Source of the DNA: Hyphomicrobiales bacterium
GTDB lineage: Bacteria; Pseudomonadota; Alphaproteobacteria; Rhizobiales; Afifellaceae
Reading direction: 5' to 3'
Assembly: GCA_013812985.1 (NCBI GenBank)
Contig: JACCSN010000932.1
Span: 1 to 13,457, forward strand
DNA length: 13,457 bases
Below, piece after piece: positions 1-6,496 of the stretch; position 1 is the first letter of the stretch, and each line of letters starts with the position of its first letter. The position numbers and the translations under genes were made by a program. The notes below the pieces were generated by a model. That model was not told the origin of the DNA and made no database searches. It was given only the letters and a program-made list of their open reading frames with translations.

Positions 1-653
1 CGGTCTGGCCGGTCGCACTGGTGGCGCTTCTCGTCGTAGGCGGCATCTATGGCGGCGTTTTCACGCCGACGGAAGGCGCCGCCGTCGGCGCGACATTGAC
101 GCTGGCCATCGGCCTCCTGCGCCGGTCGCTTGGCTGGCAGGGGGTCAAGGAGGCCCTGATCCAGACGGCCGAGACCTCGGCGATGATCTTCCTGGTCCTC
201 TTGGGCGCAGAGTTCTTTAACGGCTTCCTCGGGCTGTCGCAGCTGCCGACGGTCGCCGCGGAATGGATCACCGGGCTCGGCCTGCCGGCCTTCGGGGTGC
301 TCGCGGCGTTCCTCGCCTTCTACATCCTGCTCGGCGCCGTTATGGACGAGCTCGCCATGATCCTGCTCACGCTCCCGGTGTTCTTTCCGATCGTTTCGGC
401 CCTGGATTTCGGGCTTTCCGGCGAGGAGACCGGCATCTGGTTCGGCATCCTCGTCCTCGTCGTAGTCGGCATCGGGCTGACCGCCCCGCCGGTCGGCCTC
501 AACGTCTTCGTCGTCAGCGCCATCGCCCGCGACGTGCCGATCACCCGGATCTACCGCGGCGCCCTGCCCTTCCTTGCCACTGACCTTCTGAGGCTCGGCA
601 TCCTGGTCGCATTTCCCGGCGTGTCGCTCGGCCTCGTCCGCCTGCTGACCTGA
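1..653 (+). CDS. dctM: TRAP transporter large permease subunit, DctM type (3' part only)
   Basis: This is the C-terminal 216 residues of the large membrane subunit of a tripartite ATP-independent periplasmic (TRAP) transporter, which moves an organic acid or similar solute across the inner membrane with an ion gradient. The frame is open to the left edge (codons begin at base 3), so the GTG at 21 is an internal Val and not the start. Family marks are GGIYGGVFTPTEGAAVGA near residues 12-29, the LLGAVMDELAMILLTLPVFF stretch near 108-127, and GLTAPPVGLNVFV near 157-169. Roughly six or seven hydrophobic segments are visible, at about 2-20, 25-42, 56-78, 92-115, 118-135, 143-175 and 195-215. The full protein is usually about 425-440 residues with about 12 segments, so about half is missing. 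The small permease and binding protein would lie upstream, outside the window. The substrate cannot be told. The gene runs tail to tail with malQ and is probably functionally unrelated to the glucan operon. Confidence 0.9.
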   Translation, partial: VWPVALVALLVVGGIYGGVFTPTEGAAVGATLTLAIGLLRRSLGWQGVKEALIQTAETSAMIFLVLLGAEFFNGFLGLSQLPTVAAEWITGLGLPAFGVLAAFLAFYILLGAVMDELAMILLTLPVFFPIVSALDFGLSGEETGIWFGILVLVVVGIGLTAPPVGLNVFVVSAIARDVPITRIYRGALPFLATDLLRLGILVAFPGVSLGLVRLLT

Positions 654-662
654 ACCGGCATC

Positions 663-2540
663 CTATGCTGGTCTGGGGCGCTCTTCCCGGAGGGCCGCGG
701 TGATGGCGCGGAACAGCCCATGGCTCGCGAGATCCTCCAGGCCGATCGAGAGCTTCCGGCGCCAGTTCGCATGCTCGTCCATGGTGCCGGGGACATTCAC
801 CTGCTCCATCGCTCCGGTAAGATCCTCCGCCGGGACGGCGAAGAGCCGTGACGGCGCGCGGGCGACGAGCCGGTGCAGAGCCAGCGCCACGGATTCCGGC
901 AGGTCGCGCGGCGCCTCGGCCTCGCCGCGCATCACCGGCCGCATCGCATCCGGCAGGAGTCCCTTGTCGGCGAGGAGCCCGAGCAGCCGCCGGCGTTCGT
1001 GGGCGCGCGCCTCGCGCAGGAGCGGGACCTCGACATCTCCGACCATGCCGATCTCGCAGCGAACGTCGATGTCGCGGCCGCTCCACCAGCCGGCCAGCGT
1101 ATGGAGATCGTGCGTGGTGACGCAGGCGAGCGCCTCGCACGGATAAGCCTCGGGCGGCAAGAAGAAATCCTCGCGCTTCTCGAAAAACAAGACGCGGTAG
1201 CTCTGAATTTCGACCTGCCGCATCACCTCCCGGAAGCCGGAAGGGACCACGCCAAGATCTTCGCCGATGACTATGGTCCGCCGCGCCTGGGACACAGCCG
1301 CCAGCGCGTTCAGCATCCTTGTGAACGGGTAGCGGACATAGGCGCCGTCGGCCGCGGAAAAACCTTCGGCGATCCAGAACAGGCGGTAGAGGCTCATCGC
1401 ATGATCGATGCGGATCGCGCCGGCGTTGCGGACCACGATGTCCATCGACGCGCGATACGGCTCGAAGTCGCGGGCGACGAGGCTCGCCGGCGACAGCGGC
1501 GCCAGGCCCCAGTCCTGGCCAACGGAATTGAAATAATCCGGCGGCGCGCCGATCCGCGCTTTCGGCGCCGTCAGAGACCGATCCGACCAAGTGGCTGAAC
1601 CGTCCGGCGCGACGCCGACCGCGAGGTCGAGATAAAGCCCGATCCGCATGCCGGCGGCCAGAGCGCGAGCTTGCGCCGCGGCGAGCTGCCGGTCGGCGAT
1701 CCATTGCAGCCAGCAATGGAAGACGACGAGGCTCTCCTGCTCTTCGGCGAAAGCGCGGACCGAATCCGTTCCCGGATGGCGGTACTCGTCAGGCCAGCCA
1801 TGCCACGTGGCGCCCTGCCCCTGCTGCGACATGGCCTCCGACAGCGCCTCGAACAAAGCGTGCAGGTAGAGGGCCTGGCCGCGCTCCAGGCAGAAATGCT
1901 CGAATCCGGCGAAGCTCTCGTCCTCGCTGTCGCTCTGGATGCGGAAGAGCCGGTCCAGCGCCTTGCGCTTCAACGACGCGACCTGGCGGTATTCGATGAA
2001 CTCGTTGGCGCGGAGCTCCGGCGGCGGCTGCAGCGCATCGGCCAGACGTTCGCAACCGGGCGTTTTGTCGACAGCGATGTAGAGCGGATTCAGGAACAGC
2101 CGGTTGGATGGCGAGAACGGGCTATCGCGCTCCGGCGCCGCCAGAAACAGCGCGTGCAGCGGGTTGACCCCGACGAAGTCCGCGCCCGCCTCCGCCGCGA
2201 TCTCGGCGAAGCGGGCGAGATCCTCAAAATCTCCGATCCCCCAGTTCCGCTCGGAGCGCAAGCTGTAAACCTGGCAGGTGGCGCCCCAGCATCGGCCTTC
2301 CCTGAGCCAATCCGGCACGAAGCAGGAGACGCCCGGCGGCGCCTGCATGGGCCCGAGCTCAACCGGCGACAAGCTGGCGAGCGCCGCCGCGATCTCGTCC
2401 TCGTCGCCGGCCGGAATGCCCATCGCCTCCAGCACGGCACGCTTGGCGTCATCGGAGACGCGCTGCGTCTCGCCGCTCAACGCGAGGTAGTCAACCTCGA
2501 TGCCAGCCATTTCGGCCAGGCGATCAAGACCGCCGCTCAT
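663..2540 (-). CDS. malQ: 4-alpha-glucanotransferase (amylomaltase, GH77)
   Basis: Cytoplasmic disproportionating enzyme that transfers alpha-1,4-glucan segments between maltodextrins and releases glucose. Its 625 residues resemble the longer, E. coli-like MalQ type, with an N-terminal region before the GH77 barrel. Visible motifs: NWGIGDFEDL (99-108), GAPPDYFNSVGQDWGL (331-346), nucleophile Asp379 in RIDHAM, acid/base Glu427 in IGEDLGVVP, third carboxylate Asp478 in TTHDLHT, and the C-terminal NVPGTMDEHANWRRKL (582-597). The THDLHT loop has His where many MalQs have Pro. The ATG at 2540 is the only usable start near the family N-terminus: reading upstream in frame there is a TAA and no alternative ATG, GTG or TTG. 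No Shine-Dalgarno sequence sits at normal distance, so translation is probably coupled to treZ. It is the last gene of the operon, 13 bases after treZ. Its likely role is to recycle short maltodextrins left by GlgX and trehalose formation. Confidence 0.95.
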   Translation of the reverse strand: MSGGLDRLAEMAGIEVDYLALSGETQRVSDDAKRAVLEAMGIPAGDEDEIAAALASLSPVELGPMQAPPGVSCFVPDWLREGRCWGATCQVYSLRSERNWGIGDFEDLARFAEIAAEAGADFVGVNPLHALFLAAPERDSPFSPSNRLFLNPLYIAVDKTPGCERLADALQPPPELRANEFIEYRQVASLKRKALDRLFRIQSDSEDESFAGFEHFCLERGQALYLHALFEALSEAMSQQGQGATWHGWPDEYRHPGTDSVRAFAEEQESLVVFHCWLQWIADRQLAAAQARALAAGMRIGLYLDLAVGVAPDGSATWSDRSLTAPKARIGAPPDYFNSVGQDWGLAPLSPASLVARDFEPYRASMDIVVRNAGAIRIDHAMSLYRLFWIAEGFSAADGAYVRYPFTRMLNALAAVSQARRTIVIGEDLGVVPSGFREVMRQVEIQSYRVLFFEKREDFFLPPEAYPCEALACVTTHDLHTLAGWWSGRDIDVRCEIGMVGDVEVPLLREARAHERRRLLGLLADKGLLPDAMRPVMRGEAEAPRDLPESVALALHRLVARAPSRLFAVPAEDLTGAMEQVNVPGTMDEHANWRRKLSIGLEDLASHGLFRAITAALREERPRPA

Positions 2541-2554
2541 TGCCGACGACGCAT
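2537..2554 (-). other. Five-codon micro-ORF bridging treZ stop and malQ start (putative translational coupler)
   Basis: On the minus strand the treZ stop TGA (2556-2554) overlaps an ATG (2554-2552) in a TGATG junction. That ATG opens a reading frame Met-Arg-Arg-Arg-Gln followed by TGA (2539-2537), and this TGA overlaps the malQ ATG (2540-2538) as ATGA. A strong purine run, GAGGAAGG, lies 9 bases before the micro-ORF ATG but 23 bases before the malQ ATG. The ribosome binding site is therefore well placed for the micro-ORF and poorly placed for malQ. The sequence facts are direct. That ribosomes terminate, reinitiate and so reach malQ by this step is an inference, and chance is possible because the frame is only six codons long. 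Confidence 0.4.
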
Positions 2555-4392
2555 CAGGTTATGCCTTCCTCGACCATAAAGACGACCGTGCGGGGCGCCA
2601 GCTCCCGGAGGGGGAGGTCGTCATGCTCGCCTTGGCCCAAAGCGAAGACGATCCGGCTAGCCGGGGCGGGCGAGGCGGCGGCCGGCAGGGCAGCCGCGTC
2701 GTCACCGAGATTGGCATGGAGCAGGAGGGCGCTTTCGTCGCCCGTCCGCCAGCGCACGGCGAATGCGCGGTCGCCAAGCACCGTCGCCGCTCCTGCATTC
2801 GCGCCGATCCGAGGCAGGAGGAGCACAACGTGTTGGCGACGAGCGGCCAGCAGCCGCTTGACCAGGTCAAGACGCTGACGGTGCTCCGACCGGTCGATAT
2901 CCGTCCAATCGAGCTTGGAGCGATCGAATGTGCTCTGAACATTCGGGTCGGCGATAAGTTCTCGATGTTCTTCGTTGGCGAAGAGCGTCCATTTCGCGAA
3001 CTCGCGGCGGCGGCCCTCGCGCACCGCGTCGCCGAGCTCGCCGTGGAAATCCGTGAAGAAGCCGAACGGGGTTCGGGCGCCCCATTCCTCGCCCATGAAC
3101 AGCAACGGCGTTTGCGGGCTGAGAAGCAGGATCGCGGTGAGAAGCTCCACAATATCCGGTTCGGCCAGCGCGGCCAGCCGCTCGTTGAAGGCCCGGTTGC
3201 CGATCTGGTCATGGTTCTGCAGGAAATTGACGAAGGCCGTGGGCGGCAAATGGGCGCTGTCGACGCCGCGTTTCTCGCCGCCGCGGAACGGCGACGGCTG
3301 GCCCTGAAAGACGAAGCCGGTGGCGAGCGCGCGGGCGAGTTGCCCGATCGGCTGTTGCGCATAGTCGCTGTAATAGCCGTCGCCCTCGCCGGTCGCGACG
3401 ACATGCGCTGCATGATGAAAGTCGTCGTTCCATTCCCCCGAATAGAGATTCGCGCGGCCCGTGGCGTCGCGCTCATGCAGCCGGGTGATGTTGCGATCGT
3501 CCTCGGTGGTCAGATGCACGTGCCGGTCGGTGATGCGGCGTCGGACGGCGGCCGCGATCTCCTCCAGGATCGGCTCCTCCGACTGGTCGTCGATCTGGTC
3601 GACGGCGTCGAGGCGGAGCCCGTCGAAGCGGTATTCCTCAAGCCAGAAGAGCGCGTTCTCGATGAAGAAGTCACGCACCGGCGCCTTCTCGTAAGCGATG
3701 GCGCTACCCCAGGGCGTCCGGCGCTCCGGGTGGAAGAAATCGGGCGCGTAAAGCGGGAGGTAATTCCCCTCCGGACCGAAATGATTGTAGACCACGTCGA
3801 GGAACATCATCAGCCCGCGCTCATGCGCGGCGTCGACGAGGCGCTTCAAGCCGTCCGGGCCGCCATAGTCCGCGTGCGGAGCATAAAGGAGCACCCCGTC
3901 ATAGCCCCAACCGCGCCGGCCGCCGAACGTCGTGACCGGAAGCAACTCGACGGCGGTGATCCCCGTGTCGGCCAGGTGATCGAGCCGGCGCACCGCACCG
4001 TCGAATGTGCCTTCCGGTGAAAACGCGCCAGTGTGGAGCTCATAGAAGACCACCTCTTCCCAAGGGAATCCGCACCAGTCCGCGGAGCGCCACTCGAAGG
4101 CGGTTGGGTCGACCAGCTGGCTCGGCCCGTGAACGTCGCCGGGCTGCGCGCGCGCCGCCGGATCGTTCACCGCCATCCCGTCGGCGAGGACAAAGGAATA
4201 AAGGTCGCCCGGTCGGATCGCGTCGGTCTCCAGCTCGAACCAGCCCTCGCCGGCTTCGCGCATCGTCAGGTCGGCGCCCGACGCTCCAACGCGCAAGGAA
4301 AGTCTGGGCTGCGCCGGCGCCCATATCCGGAACCGCGCGCCGCCATCTATGATCTCGGCGCCCCAGTTTTTCCGGAATGCGAAGCGGCCCAT
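2554..4392 (-). CDS. treZ: Malto-oligosyltrehalose trehalohydrolase (GH13_10)
   Basis: Hydrolyses the alpha-1,4 bond next to the trehalose end of maltooligosyl-trehalose, giving free trehalose and a shortened maltodextrin; cytoplasmic. Its 612 residues match the usual family length. Order: N-terminal beta-sandwich (about 10-95), GH13 barrel (about 110-520), small C-terminal beta domain. Catalytic residues: nucleophile Asp262 in FDGLRLDAV, acid/base Glu297 in TTEDDRN, Asp395 in NHDQIGNR; also DVVYNH at 199-204. The TEDDRN and NHDQIGNR motifs separate TreZ from branching enzyme. I chose the ATG at 4392, which shares its A with the glgX stop (TGATG) and has GGAGAGG 7 bases upstream. The GTG one codon earlier (4395) is also possible but sits only 4 bases from that site. 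TreZ normally acts after TreY, which is not seen here. The context of GlgX upstream and MalQ downstream fits glucan-to-trehalose conversion. Confidence 0.95.
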   Translation of the reverse strand: MGRFAFRKNWGAEIIDGGARFRIWAPAQPRLSLRVGASGADLTMREAGEGWFELETDAIRPGDLYSFVLADGMAVNDPAARAQPGDVHGPSQLVDPTAFEWRSADWCGFPWEEVVFYELHTGAFSPEGTFDGAVRRLDHLADTGITAVELLPVTTFGGRRGWGYDGVLLYAPHADYGGPDGLKRLVDAAHERGLMMFLDVVYNHFGPEGNYLPLYAPDFFHPERRTPWGSAIAYEKAPVRDFFIENALFWLEEYRFDGLRLDAVDQIDDQSEEPILEEIAAAVRRRITDRHVHLTTEDDRNITRLHERDATGRANLYSGEWNDDFHHAAHVVATGEGDGYYSDYAQQPIGQLARALATGFVFQGQPSPFRGGEKRGVDSAHLPPTAFVNFLQNHDQIGNRAFNERLAALAEPDIVELLTAILLLSPQTPLLFMGEEWGARTPFGFFTDFHGELGDAVREGRRREFAKWTLFANEEHRELIADPNVQSTFDRSKLDWTDIDRSEHRQRLDLVKRLLAARRQHVVLLLPRIGANAGAATVLGDRAFAVRWRTGDESALLLHANLGDDAAALPAAASPAPASRIVFALGQGEHDDLPLRELAPRTVVFMVEEGIT

Positions 4393-6479
4393 CACTCATC
4401 CTCTCCCGACAGAAGCAGCAGCGATCGGCCTTCCAGGTTGATCGCCGCACCTGCGCCGACGCGCCAATCGGGAGGCTCGATCTGGCCGCAAGCCGTATCG
4501 ACCCGCACCCGCCATGTCGAGGCGACAGCGTGGCCCGGCAGCCTGAATACGATCGGGTCAGGGTGGGAATTGGTCAGCATCAGGATTCGGGTCGTCGCAT
4601 CGGCGCGCAGCAGACCGATAACCTTGGCCCCGGGATCGGTCCAAGCCGCCGCGTCCATTTCCCGTCCGTCGGGCCTATACCAGATGACATTGCGGGAGCG
4701 GTTCGGGCCGGTGGCCTGGCCGTGGAGGAACATGTTGGAGCGGAGGATCGGAATTTCTCGCCGCAATCCAATCAGCCCGCGTACGAACGTCAGATAGGCG
4801 CGGTCGCGCTCACCAATATTGCTCCATTGCAGCCAGGCGATCTCGTTGTCCTGACAATAGGCGTTGTTGTTGCCGTTCTGCGATTTGCCGACCTCATCCC
4901 CCATAAGGATCATTGGCGTCCCCTGGGAGAGAAGCATGGTCGCCATGGCGCCGCGGCGCATGCGGTCGCGGAGATCCAGGATCGCCGGGTCATCGGTCGG
5001 CCCCTCCACACCGCAGTTCCAGCTGCGGTTGTCGTCATGGCCGTCGCGATTTCCTTCGCCATTCGCCTCGTTGTGCTTGGCGTCGTAGCTGTAGAGATCG
5101 GCCAGGGTGAAACCGTCATGGGCGGTAATCAGATTGAGGCTCGCCCAAGGCTTCCGGCCCTGTCTCTCGAACAGGTCGGAGGAGGCAAGCACGCCGCGCG
5201 CGACCGGCGGCAGGAGCCCGGCATCGCCGCGCCAATAGCTGCGCATGTCATCACGATAGCGACCGTTCCATTCCGCCCAACCCGGCGGAAACTTCCCGAC
5301 CTGATAGCCGTTCGGGCCCAGGTCCCAAGGCTCCGCGATCATCTTCGCCCCGGCCAGGACAGGATCCTGGCGCACCGTCTCGAAGAAGGCGGCGTGCGGG
5401 TCGAACTTTTCGTGGTCGCGCCCGAGCGACGGGGCGAGATCGAAACGGAAGCCGTCGACATGGCATTCTTCCACCCAGTAGCGGAGCGAATCCATGACCA
5501 TCTGCATGACGCGGGGATGAGCTATGTTCACCGTGTTGCCGGTGCCGGTCGCGTCGAAATAAAAGCGGCGATCCTCGGCGAGCATGTAGTAGCTCGCGTT
5601 GTCGATCCCGCGGAAGGACAGCGTCGGGCCGAGATGGTCGCTCTCCCCCGTATGATTGTAGACCACATCGAGGATGACCTCGATCCCGGCTTCGTGCAGA
5701 CGCCGGACAAGCACCTTGAACTCGCCGATGTCGGCGCCGTGCGAGATGTAGCGGGTGGCCGGGGTAAAGTAGTTGATGCTGTTATAGCCCCAGTAGTTGA
5801 CGAGCTTCCTTACGACGAGAGCGCGATCGTCGAAGAAGGCGTGGATTGGCATCAGCTCCAATGCCGTCACGCCGAGCTTGACGAGGTGGTCGATGACGCG
5901 CGGGTCGGCCAAGCCGGCGAATGTGCCGCGGAACGGCTCGAAAATATCCTCCCGCGCCGCCGTCATCCCCTTCACATGCGCTTCATAGACGACCGTCGCC
6001 GGCCAAGGACGGCGCGGCGGCCGGTCGTCGCCCCAAGTCACCGCCGTGTCGATCACCACGCATTTCGGCATGACGAAAGCGGAATCCCGGCGGTCGAGCG
6101 TCAGGTCGGCGCGGGGCGAGCCGACGCGGTAGCCGAAATGCGCGTCGTGCCAGCGGAGCTCGCCGTGAAGCGCCTTGGCATAGGGGTCGATCAGAAGCTT
6201 GTTGGAGTTGAAGCGATGGCCGTTCCTCGGGTCGTAGGGACCGTGGACGCGGTAGCCGTAGAGCTGGCCCGGCCGCAGATCGGGCAGGTAGCCGTGCCAG
6301 ACCTCATGCGTATATTCCGGCAACGCGATCCGCTGTATCTCTCGCCTGCCGTTAGGATCGAAGAGGCAGAGCTCTACCTCCTCCGCATGGGCGGAGAACA
6401 AGGCGAAGTTCACGCCGGCCCCGTCCCAGGTCGCGCCAAGCGGGAACGGCAGGCCGGGCTCCACCCGCGATCGCGCCAT
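4392..6479 (-). CDS. glgX: Glycogen debranching enzyme (isoamylase-type, GH13_11)
   Basis: Hydrolyses alpha-1,6 branch points of glycogen-like glucan (isoamylase/TreX type); cytoplasmic. It has 695 residues from the chosen start. An N-terminal CBM48-like domain (about 8-110, beginning GLPFPLGATWDGAGVNFALF) precedes the GH13 barrel. Visible catalytic residues: DVVYNHTGESD (271-281), nucleophile Asp347 in VDGFRFDLA, acid/base Glu383 in AEPWDLG, Asp455 in ITAHDGFTL, and the typical KSQNGNNNAYCQDNEIAW at 532-549. The frame stays open 59 codons further upstream to 6656, but that extension lies inside glgB and reads as arginine-rich non-family sequence. The ATG at 6479, 14 bases after the glgB stop, restores the family N-terminus. 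The weak TAGGAC ribosome site overlaps the glgB stop. In trehalose clusters the same enzyme class is called TreX and supplies linear chains for TreY/TreZ. Either name would fit; I use glgX. Confidence 0.95.
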   Translation of the reverse strand: MARSRVEPGLPFPLGATWDGAGVNFALFSAHAEEVELCLFDPNGRREIQRIALPEYTHEVWHGYLPDLRPGQLYGYRVHGPYDPRNGHRFNSNKLLIDPYAKALHGELRWHDAHFGYRVGSPRADLTLDRRDSAFVMPKCVVIDTAVTWGDDRPPRRPWPATVVYEAHVKGMTAAREDIFEPFRGTFAGLADPRVIDHLVKLGVTALELMPIHAFFDDRALVVRKLVNYWGYNSINYFTPATRYISHGADIGEFKVLVRRLHEAGIEVILDVVYNHTGESDHLGPTLSFRGIDNASYYMLAEDRRFYFDATGTGNTVNIAHPRVMQMVMDSLRYWVEECHVDGFRFDLAPSLGRDHEKFDPHAAFFETVRQDPVLAGAKMIAEPWDLGPNGYQVGKFPPGWAEWNGRYRDDMRSYWRGDAGLLPPVARGVLASSDLFERQGRKPWASLNLITAHDGFTLADLYSYDAKHNEANGEGNRDGHDDNRSWNCGVEGPTDDPAILDLRDRMRRGAMATMLLSQGTPMILMGDEVGKSQNGNNNAYCQDNEIAWLQWSNIGERDRAYLTFVRGLIGLRREIPILRSNMFLHGQATGPNRSRNVIWYRPDGREMDAAAWTDPGAKVIGLLRADATTRILMLTNSHPDPIVFRLPGHAVASTWRVRVDTACGQIEPPDWRVGAGAAINLEGRSLLLLSGEDE
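4400..4406 (-). promoter_or_regulatory. Ribosome binding site of treZ
   Basis: GGAGAGG on the minus strand, inside the last codons of glgX, 7 bases before the ATG at 4392 and 4 bases before the GTG at 4395. The spacing favours the ATG. Because the glgX stop lies between the site and the start, translation of treZ is probably coupled to termination on glgX. Confidence 0.6.
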
Positions 6480-6483
6480 GGAC

Positions 6484-6496
6484 GGACGAAGTCCTA
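6484..6496 (-). promoter_or_regulatory. glgB stop / glgX ribosome binding site with small hairpin
   Basis: The minus strand reads TAGGACTTCGTCC from 6496. The glgB stop TAG (6496-6494) overlaps the only SD-like element before glgX (AGGAC). GGAC (6494-6491) can pair with GTCC (6487-6484) around a TTC loop, which would hide the ribosome site until a ribosome finishing glgB opens it. The stem is only 4 pairs, so the regulatory role is an inference; the sequence and its position are direct. Confidence 0.3.

Noticed and set aside
21..23. GTG at 21 as the start of a short transporter gene.
   Set aside because: The frame is open to the left edge and the hydrophobic segment continues across this codon; it is an internal Val of a longer DctM.
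470..481. The His in the MalQ THDLHT loop (residue 480), where many relatives have Pro, as a sign of altered activity.
   Set aside because: The catalytic Asp478 and the other two carboxylates are intact, and I believe this position varies between homologues; too weak to report as a finding. (The coordinates given are residue numbers within MalQ; in the window the codon is near 1101-1103.)
4393..4395. GTG at 4395 as the treZ start.
   Set aside because: Possible, but it lies only 4 bases from the ribosome site, while the ATG one codon later has 7-base spacing and a TGATG junction. The difference is one residue.
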